Source: Pinguiococcus pyrenoidosus
Taxonomy: Eukaryota; Sar; Pinguiophyceae; Pinguiochrysidales; Pinguiochrysidaceae
Direction of reading: 5' to 3'
DNA length: 43,667 bases
Assembly (NCBI GenBank): GCA_019677205.1
Contig: JAAMXY010000092.1
Location: 86,600-130,266 of the forward strand
The notes beneath the pieces were generated by a model, which was given only the letters and a program-made list of their open reading frames with translations, was not told where the DNA came from and ran no database searches. Position numbers and translations under genes: made by a program. Shown here one piece after another: positions 10,830-22,386 of this stretch; positions within the stretch are counted from its first letter, which is position 1; each line of letters begins with the position of its first letter.

Positions 10830-10842
10830 ATGCCTAGCTTAA
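10819..10842 (+). promoter_or_regulatory. Possible overlapping upstream ORF of guanine deaminase
   Basis: An ATG at 10819, 11 nt before the guanine deaminase ATG (10830), opens a seven-codon frame (MSRPCLA) ending in TAA at 10840-10842, inside the main CDS and out of frame with it. If the transcript starts upstream, this overlapping uORF could reduce main-ORF initiation. Its context (gagATGt) is modest. Confidence 0.35.
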
Positions 10843-12350
10843 GAAAGGCCTTCCGAGGCGTGATCGTGACGCCCAAGACCCTCCAGGAAACCACGCTCAT
10901 CGCGGATGGAGCCGTTCTGCTGGGCGCTGACGGCATCATCTCGCATGTGCTGGACATGTCGGCCCCCGGCGCGGAGGCCTTGCTGCAAGAGGTGGACGAG
11001 GTGGTGGACAAGCGCGGCTGCTTCATCATGCCCGGCTTCGTGGACGGCCATGCGCACGCTCCCCAGTACGCGTGGACGGGCACGGGCATGGACTTGCCTC
11101 TGCTGGAGTGGCTGGAGACCTACACCTTCCCCGGCGAGTCGCGCTTCAAGGACCTCAGCCACGCCAGGAAGGTGTACGAGCGAAGCGTGCGGCGGCACCT
11201 TCGTGCAGGCACCACGACGTGCTCGTACTTCGGAACGCTGCATCTGGAAGCCACCAAGCTTCTCGTCGACATCGTGCGCGAGGCCGGACAGCGGGCATAC
11301 GTGGGCAAGGTCAGCATGGATCGCAACAGTCCCGAGTACTACGTCGAGGACACTGAAGAGGGCCTGAAGGCGGCCGAGGAGTTCGTCCAGTGGTGCCAGG
11401 AAGGGGTCCAATCCGACGCGAGCGTGGCCGCGACCAAGGCGGAGAGAGATCAGAGCACTTCGTCCTACGGCAGCGACCACACGTCCTGTGAGTCGAGCGA
11501 GGGCGATAGCGACGTCTTCATCGACAACAGCCTGGTCACGCCGGTGGTGACGCCGCGCTTCGTGCCGTCCTGCACGCCGGAGATGCTGCGCGGCTTGGGT
11601 TCCCTCGCGACGAGGTATCGCTTGCCCGTGCAGTCTCATCTCGGGGAGACGCTGCCGGAGATCGCGTGGGTGCGGGACCTGCATCCGGAGTCTGCGACGT
11701 ACACTCACGTGTACGACGACCACGGCCTCCTCCCGAGCAGAGAAGACCCGGAGAGCCGGCCGCCGATCGCGTACATGGCGCATTGCTGCCACTGCTGCCA
11801 GGACGAGCGGGCGCTTCTGTCGGACTCGTCCACGGGGGTGGTGCACTGCCCCTCCTCCAACATCATGCTGGGAAGTGGGATCCTCTCCGTCCGGCGAATG
11901 CTGGCGGACGGCGTGAAGGTCGGGCTCGGCACGGACGTTGCGGGGGGATACTCGCCGTCGATCTTGGACGCGCTTCGCCAAGCCATCATCGCCTCCAAGA
12001 CCGTCATGGCGGCCGAGGAGGGGAACCTGGACAACATCATGGATGCTCGCGTCCGCGAGGGCGTGGAGCACAATCCGAATGGAGTCGAAGCCTTGTCGGT
12101 GAGCGAGGCATACTACCTCGCCACCATGGGCGGTGCCGAGTGCCTCGGCCTGCAAGACACGGTCGGCAGCTTCGAGCCTGGCAAAACCTTCGACGCACTG
12201 GTGGTGGACTTGGAGGTCGAGGACTCTCCCGTCTGCGTCTTCCCGCACGACACGCACTGGGACTCGTTCAACAAGTTCATCTTCAACGGCGACGATAGGA
12301 ACATAGTCGAGGTGCACGTGGGAGGCCGCCGGGTCGTCTCGAAGAATTAG
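10830..12350 (+). CDS. GDA: Guanine deaminase (guanine aminohydrolase)
   Basis: This single-exon gene encodes 506 residues. The enzyme hydrolyses guanine to xanthine and ammonia in purine breakdown. It is an amidohydrolase with one catalytic zinc. The zinc ligands are all visible: the GHAH pair (His74, His76), His270 in VQSHLGE, His318 in YMAHCCH and Asp369 in GLGTDVAGGYS. Substrate-loop signatures are also present (PLLEWLETYTFPGE, VTPRF, HCPSSN). The C-terminal GDDRNIVEVHVGGRRVV matches the animal and yeast enzymes closely. The family is usually about 450 residues. The excess is mainly a Ser/Asp-rich insert at about residues 192-236 (around DQSTSSYGSD and CESSEGDSD) just before the VTPRF strand, probably a surface loop. 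No targeting peptide is seen, so it is probably cytosolic. Confidence 0.95.
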   Translation: MPSLRKAFRGVIVTPKTLQETTLIADGAVLLGADGIISHVLDMSAPGAEALLQEVDEVVDKRGCFIMPGFVDGHAHAPQYAWTGTGMDLPLLEWLETYTFPGESRFKDLSHARKVYERSVRRHLRAGTTTCSYFGTLHLEATKLLVDIVREAGQRAYVGKVSMDRNSPEYYVEDTEEGLKAAEEFVQWCQEGVQSDASVAATKAERDQSTSSYGSDHTSCESSEGDSDVFIDNSLVTPVVTPRFVPSCTPEMLRGLGSLATRYRLPVQSHLGETLPEIAWVRDLHPESATYTHVYDDHGLLPSREDPESRPPIAYMAHCCHCCQDERALLSDSSTGVVHCPSSNIMLGSGILSVRRMLADGVKVGLGTDVAGGYSPSILDALRQAIIASKTVMAAEEGNLDNIMDARVREGVEHNPNGVEALSVSEAYYLATMGGAECLGLQDTVGSFEPGKTFDALVVDLEVEDSPVCVFPHDTHWDSFNKFIFNGDDRNIVEVHVGGRRVVSKN

Positions 12351-12836
12351 ATAGGAGCCCTGCAGGCAAGAAGGCGTGGGATGGTCTCGTAGTCGGTACT
12401 GGGGAGTTTCCTGTACATATCCGGTAAAGGTCTCCGACGAGTCGATAGGAAGGAGACGATCAGGCTGGAACGGCGGACGTGACCCGCCTTGCGGTCGTCG
12501 CGGATGCGCCAGCTGGCAATACTTGTCGCAGTCTTGTTAGCTCAATTTTCTCCAACAGCGATGTGGTAGTGGAGGTCCCTGTTGAAGCTGCCGTTGTAGC
12601 ACGTGCACCGTAGTATTGTAAGAATCTGCAATTTTGCGTGGCTTTGTAGCCACAAGTGAGGCGGAATGTGCGTAATGTTGGTAAAAGAAAGGGCTTAGAT
12701 CACGGCTGCTGCTTCTCCTGCTTCTCCTCCTTCTCCTGCTTCTCCTGCTTCCTGCTTCTACATCCACATCCGCTGCGTCTGATGCGCTGAATACCTCCGC
12801 AAACTCTTCACTTTGTCTGGCGTATGCCGTGGCTCG
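12351..12836. other. Convergent 3' spacer with a CTCCTGCTT simple repeat
   Basis: This tail-to-tail region lies between guanine deaminase and PRMT1. At 12708-12757 there is an imperfect pyrimidine-rich repeat of CTTCTCCTG units. Otherwise I see no gene. It presumably holds both 3' UTRs. Confidence 0.5.
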
Positions 12837-14607
<1,771 letters not shown>

Positions 14608-16803
14608 ATGGGCCAGTGTCACTCCTGTGAGTCGCAGGATCCGGAGCCCGACGCAGTGACGGCCGCGCTGGCCGCGGCGCGACGTTCGGAGGCGCTGCAC
14701 CTGGAAAGGACGCAGCTGCGCGGCATTCTGGACGAAAGGTTAGCGGAGACAAGCGATCAAGGGAGTGCCCACCTGCTGCTGCTGCGCTGAAGCCGCAGCA
14801 CGTGGAGAGAGGAAGAGCGAGGAAGAAATGCAGAAGCGGAAGTGATCGAGACTGGAAGAGTGAGTTGCGGAGAGGTGAATCGGCGGTGGCGCAGTGCGTA
14901 CGGAGAAGATCGTACCAGCGGGATGTTGAAGCGCCTGTGATCGTCCCTACCGAAGGCGTCGGAAGGTGAAGAAAGCGTCGCAAGTGTGTCTGGAGCGAAC
15001 GCTGTGGGCAGAACGAAAGCTCCGCGTGGAGGCTTCGGCATCGTCTTGGCATCGTTCTGGAGAAGAACACCAAGCCTTTCGAGAGGCGAATCTTCGCTGC
15101 GTTGATGGTCTGAGAGCGAGAGATCTCGTTCGCTTGCCTGGGCGTTGAAGCCCCAGACGAAGAATGCGACGCCGGTGTCTGCATCTGGAAGCGAGCAGTG
15201 ATTGGGAAGACTTTGAGCCAAACAAGCAGGATCTGACGATGTGATGGCTTTCCCTGCAAATCCTTTCAGCACGTTCTCCTGCGGCACGCACGTGGAGGAG
15301 ATTTGGCTCCACGAGAACGAGCTTGAGAAGCTTCCGGAGGGGCAAGAGCTGCTTGACGGATGGCGCAACCTCCGCCTGCTGTGCCTCTCCAGCAACAACC
15401 TGAGGACGCTGCCCTCGGCGATGTCCAGCTGGAGGAATCTGGAGGAGCTCAACGTCTCCAACAACCCGCGGCTATCGCAGATCCCAGAATCCATTGGCGA
15501 GTGCCGTGCACTGCGGACGCTGTATCTGGATTGCCTGCCGCAGCTGAGGACGCTACCAAGTGTGAGTGCGAAGCGGACTTGGGCAAAGAAGTCCCACTTG
15601 TGGCTAATCAGCGCACGACAGGGCCTGTCCTCCTGCGCGTTTCTCTCGGTGCTTCACGTGAATGGATCTGGCCTTCAGCAGCTGCCCGACGCCATTTTTG
15701 AGCTAGAGAATCTCACACAGGTGTGTACAAGGCTATGCGCTGTCCGCGGAAGTCGATGACCGCTGAAAGTGCGTTTCTCCTCCTTGGGCTGAAGGTGTCG
15801 ATGAACAACAACGCCCTGAGGCGGCTGTCCCCCGGCGTGCAGAATTGGAGGAACGTGCGGGAGCTCTTCCTCAACGGCAATGCCCTCGAGGCGCTTCCCA
15901 TTGAGATCGGCCGCATGGAGTCCCTGCAGAAGTTGTGGGTGGTCGCGAATCAGCTCCAGGCCCTGCCCACGACCATTGGCGAGCTCATGTATCTTGAGGA
16001 GCTGTACGCCTCCAAGAATCCGAAGCTGGGACAGGTCCCAGTGGAGCTCTCCCTGTGTCCCAGTCTGAAGAAGATGTTCTTCGACAACTGCAGCCTCACC
16101 AAGTTCCCCCTCCAAGTCCTCACGCCGCCACGCGACGCCACGTCGCCGCCGCAGACGCCCAAGAAGAAGGACCTCAAGATGGCGAAGGCGGTGGTTGCGG
16201 ATGAAGTGGGCGAGGAAGATGCGGTGGAGGCCGTCGCGTCCGAGGCAGTGGCCGAGCCCGTGAGCAGTCCTATTCACCACGCAGCATCAGCAGACGACCT
16301 CAAGTGGGGATCCTCGCCAGAGAAAGACCCCGAAGGTGGCGACGCCATCGCGACAGTCGCGGGGGACGCGGAATCCAAAGTAGCAGGAGACGGCACGCGG
16401 CGCCTTTCTGGCACGTGGTTCGCCACAAAGGTAGTCAAGCTTGCTCGAGGACAGGCGTAGGCCATGTGGAGAGCCTTATGTTGTCGTCGCGGTGCAGAAA
16501 CTTTTAGGGATGGCGCGGCTGAAGGGCGGCCCTTCGGCCCTCAGCCTGGAGGTGGTGAGCATCAATGACAACAAGCTGACGACCATGAACGTGGACTTTG
16601 CCAAGATGCCGAATCTGAAGGCACTTCATCTGCGGAACAACGACATCCAGCGCATAGACATTCGCTCGCTGCTGAACGTGCCGGGATTGCGGATCTGCGA
16701 TCTGGATGAGAATCCATTCCTGGCGCAGTCGGGAGCGAAGATAGTGTACAAGCAAGTGCAAGCTAGCATCACAAGGAGTCTCTCAAGTCATGAGTCGAAA
16801 TGA
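14608..16803 (+). CDS. Leucine-rich-repeat protein with N-terminal lipidation motif
   Basis: Exons 14608-14738, 15270-15561, 15622-15720, 15795-16430 and 16498-16803 give 487 residues. All junctions are GT-AG and phase-consistent, and each restores the LRR period. The repeats have the plant- or Shoc2-like form L-x-x-L-x-L-x-x-N-x-L-x-x-L-P (LRLLCLSSNNLRTLP, VRELFLNGNALEALP, LQKLWVVANQLQALP). Two more repeats follow a charged, Ala/Glu/Val-rich spacer (about residues 290-385). The protein begins MGQCHSCESQD: Gly2 and Ser6 fit an N-myristoylation site, and Cys4 and Cys7 could be palmitoylated, so membrane anchoring is likely. There is no kinase, TIR or NB-ARC domain, so it is probably a scaffold or regulatory LRR protein. 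The first intron is 531 bp, the longest in the window, and could hide an extra exon. Confidence 0.8.
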
Positions 16804-17795
16804 GGAGAATCTGCCAAGGAGTGGGGTCGAAGTATGTGTATTTGTAGAAGCATCGTGCCGTATTGCTTCTAATACTATGTCGAAATTCTTGAGCGCTCAC
16901 TCCAAGTGGAGTCTGGCGCCATGGCAAACGAATCGCCACTGCCGAAGGGTCCGCGGTGACGCGAGCAAAGGCGGCGACACCAAAACACGGCGACACGAAG
17001 GAAAAACAGAGGGCGATGAAATATGACAGGACTAATTTCTGATGGCGAGAGTTGGAAAGAGAGGAATGTCCTCTTGCATTCCCCCACGGCGCGACACCAA
17101 CACGGATCGGCAGTGTCGCGTATCCGTTTCCTCCTCAAAACTTTGAATTATTCAAAATTGTTCAAATATTATATCATCACCGATCCCATCAGGGACATAT
17201 AAATATATTTAATACTAGAATATTTTTGAATCAAAGCTTTCTTGTCGTGAACACAGGCGAGTCAAGCGCGTCCGTTCCCAGCCGCCAGCCTTGTGCCTCA
17301 GCGGTTGGCAACTGCGTCGCACACAGCGCTCGAGTCGAAATTGGGCCGTCGCCGTCGCGCACTGCTCTCGACGCACGCTTGCGTGCTCTTCTCTAGAGAG
17401 CCGGAGAGCGCCAGGCGTGGTGGGCGGCCACGCGCCAGCGCGGGCCCGTGACAGACGACCATCTTCGATCCTGGCCGAAGCCTTTCTTGCGACCGTGCCT
17501 CGGCGCTCCCAAGAGGCCACATGACGCCGCGATTCTCCTCACCGGACGCTTCGAAGGTACCCAAGGATTGCTTCGCAGCGCGAGGCAATGGCAGGCGCGC
17601 ATCGTGTGGCGCTGTGCGCGCATCGGAAGACAAAGCAACAGCCCGGAGATCTGCGGAATATCTCTGCGACTTCGGCCACTTCAAAGTTCGGCCAGCGCGC
17701 CAGAGGGCCGCGGAGCGAGCGTGGAGAGGCTCGAGAGCGAGGGTGAGATGAGGGCTAACCACGGGCGTCTTGTGACTCCGCAGGGCCTGTGGAAG
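16804..17795. other. Intergenic stretch with an AT-rich island upstream of TM9SF
   Basis: This 992-bp gap between two same-strand genes is the second break in strand alternation. Positions 17138-17245 are AT-rich (tattatatcatc, acatataaatatatttaatac) in otherwise GC-rich DNA. The frame of the TM9SF gene stays open back to about 17448, but the only ATG upstream of 17796 is at 17748 and it precedes no signal peptide. I see no supported gene. Confidence 0.4.
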
Positions 17796-19794
17796 ATGCG
17801 GTGCCTGCTGCTGCTGGCGCTGCTTGCGGGGATCGAGCGGGCGGAGGCTGGCGAGCGGAATCACACCTACGCCGTGTACAGCAAGGTGCCGCTGTACGTG
17901 AACAAGGTCGGCCCGTACCACAACCCGCAGGAGACGTATCCGTACTTCGCGCTGCCTTTCTGCAAGCCGCAGTTCAGCCTGGCCGGCAAGCTGAAAAACA
18001 CGGCCGGCCTGGGCGAGGTTCTGGACGGGCACGAGCTCCGGGACTCGGGCATCCAGATCACGTTCCGCAAGGACGTGTCCATGCAGGAGATTTGCACCAC
18101 GGAGAAGCTCTCGAAGGTTGATGCGGGCAAGTTCCGGAGCGCGGTGAGGAAAGACTACTGCTACAGCATGTACCTGGACGACTTGCCCATCTGGAGCATG
18201 GTGGGGAACATGACGGCCATGCCGCAGAGATCAAAGCCCGTCGCGATGCTCTACACGCATCGCGTCTTCGACATCGCGTACAATGGCAACCGGGTGTACC
18301 AGGTGTCCGTGGCATCGGGCAAGCCCGTGGAGGTGAAGGAAGGGGACGCGGTCACGTTCACCTACTCGGTGAACTGGCACGAGACGGACAAGCCTTTTGA
18401 GCAGCGCTGGGACGAGTACCTGGACAACGCCTTCTTCGAGCACCAGATTCACTGGTTCAGCATCTTCAACTCGTTCATGATGGTGATCTTCCTCTGCGGC
18501 CTCGTCTTCCTCATTCTCATCCGGACGGTGCGGAATGACTTCGCCAAGTACGCACGGGAGGAGGAGGAGGCCGAGCCCGGCCTGGGAGACGAATCGGGAT
18601 GGAAGCAGCTGCACGGGGATGTGTTCAGGGAACCGCCGCACTTGATGCTCTTCTCGGCTCTCTACGGCACGGGCTGGCAGCTTGCCGTGCTGGCGTTCGG
18701 CGTCATCCTCTACGCCGCCCTGGGTCGATTTCACGGGGAAGTGTACGAGGAGCGCGGCGAGGTGACGCAGTCCGTGCTCAGCATCTACTCGCTCACCAGC
18801 GTGGTGGCCGGCTACGCGAGCGGGAGCTACTACCGGCAGTACTTCAACACGCCGCGGCGGGAGATGCAAGACTCCAAGTGGCAGCAGACGATGCTCTTCA
18901 CCATCCTGCTCTTCCCCGGCGTCATCGTGGGCGTCGTCTCGTTCCTCAACATCATCGCGATGTCCTACAGTACGAGCAACGTGCTGAGCTTCACGGTGGT
19001 CGCCAACCTCTTCCTCATCTGGATCTTTATCAGCTTCCCCCTGGCGGTGATCGGTACGCTCTTCGGGAGGCACTGGGGCGGCAAGAACACGTTTCCTTGC
19101 CGCGTGAACACGTACCCGCGGGATCTGCCCGAGGCGACGCCGTGGTATGCAAAGTGGTACTTCGTCATCCCGGCCACGGGGTTGCTGCCCTTCGGATCGA
19201 TCTTCATCGAGATGTACTTCATCTTCACTTCCTTCTGGAACTACAACAAGTTCTACTACGTCTACGGCTTCATGCTCCTGGTCTACCTGATTCTCATGGT
19301 CGTGACCATCTGCACGACCGTGGTGGCGGTGTACTTCGTGCTGAACGCCGAGAACCACAAGTGGCAGTGGCTCAGCTTCAACGCGGCCGGGTCAACAGCG
19401 GTCTACGTCTTCGCTTACGCCGTGTACTACTTCTACTTCAAAACCAGCATGAAAGGGTTCCTGCAGGTTGCCTTCTACTTCGGGTACATGTCGGTCTTCT
19501 GCATCGGGCTGTACATCCTCTGCGGAACAGTTGGCGTCGCAGGGTCAATGGCCTTCGTGCGCACCATATACATGAACATCAAGGTTCGTGGCAGGGTCGT
19601 CTTGTTTGGCATGCCCCTTCGGCTGAGGCGGCTGCTGTTGCGGCTGAGGCGGCTGCCGTTGCGGCTGTTGCGGCTCCTGCTGCTCCTGCTGCTGCCGCCG
19701 CCGCCGCTGCCGCCGCCGCCGCTACTACATTCTAGTTCCAGTTCTCCGCAAATGTCTAACACTTTCGCGAATGGCTGCCTCGCAGGTGGACTAG
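17796..19794 (+). CDS. TM9SF/EMP70 nonaspanin (transmembrane 9 superfamily)
   Basis: Exons 17796-19583 and 19786-19794 give 598 residues, the usual family length. Nonaspanins are Golgi and endosomal proteins that help sort membrane proteins with glycine-rich membrane segments. The start begins a clear signal peptide (MRCLLLLALLAGIERAEA-G). A luminal domain of about 230 residues follows (YPYFALPFCKP, FTYSVNWHETDKPFEQRWDEYL), then nine hydrophobic helices beginning IHWFSIFNSFMMVIFLCGL. Signatures include TYPRDLPEATPWY and GLLPFGSIFIEMYFIFTSFWNYNKFYYVYGF. The last exon has only nine bases (Val-Asp-stop). It completes the terminus NIKVD, which has the K-x-D/E COPI-binding Golgi-retention motif of the family. 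The 202-bp intron before it carries a GC-rich repeat. Confidence 0.93.
19619..19728. repeat. GC-rich triplet-like repeat inside the TM9SF terminal intron
   Basis: Imperfect units of CGGCTG(T/A)(T/G)G, then CTCCTGCTG, then CCGCCG(CTG) fill most of this 202-bp intron. The frame stays open through it, so a transcript retaining the intron would encode a long Leu/Arg/Pro tail instead of Val-Asp-stop. Confidence 0.75.
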
Positions 19795-20542
19795 CGCACG
19801 TTTCCAGGGCTGCGAGAACAGGAGCTGGAAGGATAGATGAGTCGGGGTGTGCAACCCTGTATTCATGCGGCGTCGACAGTAGAAGGCATTGAGATAGGCT
19901 CTGGGGAGATAGAACAAGGTCTCCTGTTGTCTCCAGCGCCGCATCTCCTGCATTTCCTGCTCAGGATATAGTTCAAAGTGCTTCCGCATCGCATGCTCCC
20001 GGAGGAGTGGAGGACCGACGAACGTGGCACCCGTTGGCTAATCCGCGTGCGTGCGTGCGTGCGTGCGTGCATGTGTGAGTGTGTGTGTGTGTGTGCGCGC
20101 GCGTCCCAGGGGGCGCAATCTAGGAGGATCATGACTCTCTGCGTTCCGTTTTGCTCCAGTCGTGGACTTTGCCATCCCGGTACATAATGAAAAAGACGTT
20201 GCAAGGAGAAGGCGAAAGGCGGACGGCGTCACGGCCGCGGCGCGTCCAATCAATGCTTCTGATGCTTCAACACCCAGGTGCAACACACATACCATTCCTT
20301 ATTTCCATTCCACTAGGGACACCATCCCCCAAAACCCTGACGTGGCCGTTATGATCCCTTCCGTGGGAGACGTCTCGCGGAAGGCAAGCCACACCTACCA
20401 CGTGCCATGATCCTAGTGTACTCCCGGCTCGTCTCGTCTTACGCAGCATCGTGAGGGCATCTCCACGGATATAATAGAAACCATCTCTCGGGAGATTGAT
20501 CCACGCCAGATGCGCCCTCGGCGTCTCCGGCGGGCCGATCCT
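19795..20542. other. Convergent 3' spacer with a GT-rich microsatellite
   Basis: This tail-to-tail region lies between TM9SF and the Rab gene. At 20046-20103 there is a compound microsatellite: (CGTG)n, then (TG)n, then (CG)n, an alternating purine-pyrimidine tract that could adopt Z-DNA. Nothing else is recognised. Confidence 0.6.
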
Positions 20543-21510
20543 TTACTTGCAGCATCCGCCGCCGCCGGACGATTTATTCTGCTGCCGCACGTTCACGCCG
20601 CCAGTCGGCGCCGCATCCGACTCCATGGACCGGTTCTTCACTTCCCGCGCGATGGTTACGAAGGCCTCCTCCACGTTCAGGTCGTCCTTGGCCGACGTCT
20701 CAAAGAACTGGATGCCCAGCATGGCTGCGAGCTGCTCCCCATCCTGGCGAGAGACCTGTCTCTCGTCCTCCATGTCGCATTTGTTCCCTATCAAAATCCT
20801 ACTAACTTGCGCGTCGGCACTCTGCTGTATCTGGTTGACCCAGTTCTGCACGGAGTTGAACGAGTTTCTGTCGGTCACGTCGTAGACGAGCAGGATGCCT
20901 GGGGTCCCACAACAGCCCGCCTTAGCCAAGGGATCGTTCAACGAGGCCATCACCGCATCCGCCCAGACGCACCTTGGGCTCCGCGAAAGTACGAGGTCGT
21001 AATTGTCCGGAAGCGCTCCTGCGGGAACGAGACGCAGAACCCCCCCGGGGGTGAGCCCTCGTGGCGCGCGGGAGCGGGGTCATCGGCAGAGCAGTCTGCA
21101 CCTGTCCGGCCGTGTCCCAGATCTGGAGCTTGATGCGCTTCCCGTCCAGCTCGATGTTCTTGATCTTGAAGTCAATGCCGATGGTGGTGATGAAGCTCTT
21201 GGAGAAGGTCTGGCTGGCGTACCGCAGCAACAGACACGTCTTTCCAACGCCTTCGAGAGGGGGATTCCTTCGGCGTTAGCGTGGACCGCGACGCGCGTGC
21301 GCCCGACACTTGTTCTCCGCCGCTCTGCCGCAACGCATGACGCACGCTCGGGGAGCGCGACTCGCGCACACCACACTCTGGCCTCCGCGCGCGCGCGGCG
21401 CCGCAGCCTCCCGATGAAAAAAACCACTCGCGCAGCCTTCTCTTACCGCTGTCACCGATCATGAGCAGTTTGATCTGCATGTCAAACGGATTGTCTCCCG
21501 CGCGCGCCAT
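20543..21510 (-). CDS. Rab8/RabE-like small GTPase
   Basis: Exons 21510-21447, 21250-21102, 21018-20973 and 20898-20543 give 204 residues. The introns are 196, 83 and 74 bp, and the first uses an AAG acceptor fixed by the P-loop sequence. G-box motifs are intact: G1 GDSGVGKT, effector loop [11 protein letters not shown]3 [17 protein letters not shown]4 GNKCDMED and G5 ETSAK. The switch and RabF residues ([30 protein letters not shown]) are closest to the Rab8/10/13 (plant RabE) group, which drives Golgi-to-plasma-membrane and ciliary traffic, though Rab1 is similar. The C-terminus GGGGCCK carries a double-cysteine geranylgeranylation site. It lies tail-to-tail with TM9SF and head-to-head with the RsmE-like gene. 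Confidence 0.92.
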
Positions 21511-22386
21511 GGTGCCCGGGTTGTAAAGCCGCGTCTCCGAGTGAGCGTCCACACGAGGTCCGACCAGCAGCGGCGCAATTCCGTGGCGTGCGGATCGACA
21601 ACTCCGCGCCTGTTTCTTTGATAGTCTGGGCGAATAACGAGGAGGCGGCGAGATTTCAGATATACGGAGATCAGTTCTGCGATACTTAACTCTATGGAAA
21701 TCTTCGGACGCGTATAGCCGCAAAGCCGCCGCGCCACTGCCACCATTGGTGCGGCCGGAGAGGTTTCGGACGCGGGGGAAGGATCATCCGAACAGGCCTT
21801 GGAAGCCACGCTGGCAAGCCGTAGCATGCGGGAATAGAGTCTCCGGGCGAGCCATAGGATCTCGATCAATGACGGAATAACGCGAAGAAAAGAATTGTCG
21901 GTTGGGCCTTCTGCCCGCCTTGATCGGGCCCCTCCAGCATTGTGGCTTCCATGCAACCAATCAAGAGGCTCCGGAATCACAAACCCGATATCTTCGGATG
22001 TGTCAAAGCTCAACAGCGCTCAGCTCCAAATTTTGTGTTTCGTGTTTTGCGGATCGATTCTCAATTTCAGATTTCTCTTTCCGGATTTCTGATTTCTCGA
22101 TTTCTGGATTTCTCGATTTCTGAATTTCTCGATTCTGGATTCTGGATTCTGGATTTCTCTGCATGGTTGAGGCCACTCAGGATGGAGTTTCACTATCGAT
22201 ACATTCCGCCTTGCTTGCATGCAAAGGTTTCGATCGAAAAGATGCGATGCGATCTGCAAAACTGCAAAACAGCAAAACAAGAAGAGAACTTGTCGTCAGC
22301 TGATCCGCTTGCCGCCAGGACGCCGCCTCTCCTACGCTCTGCTCAGCGCCCCACTTCCTTACGTAGGCACCACAGGGCTGGCGACG
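21511..22386. promoter_or_regulatory. Divergent spacer with a TTTCTGGATTTCTCGA repeat
   Basis: This head-to-head region of 876 bp lies between the Rab and RsmE-like genes. At 22081-22160 it carries an imperfect AT-rich tandem repeat of GATTTCT(CGA/GGA) units, possibly strand-slippage DNA. No gene is supported, although open frames run through the repeat on both strands. Confidence 0.5.

Noticed and set aside
10839-12317. Antisense frame of about 490 codons across guanine deaminase
   Set aside because: It mirrors the codon bias of the true gene. There is no motif, and the plus strand encodes a complete catalytic site.
20046-20103. Compound GT/CG microsatellite as a telomere-like or CRISPR-like array
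   Set aside because: The units are two to four bases with no spacer structure. It is an ordinary microsatellite.
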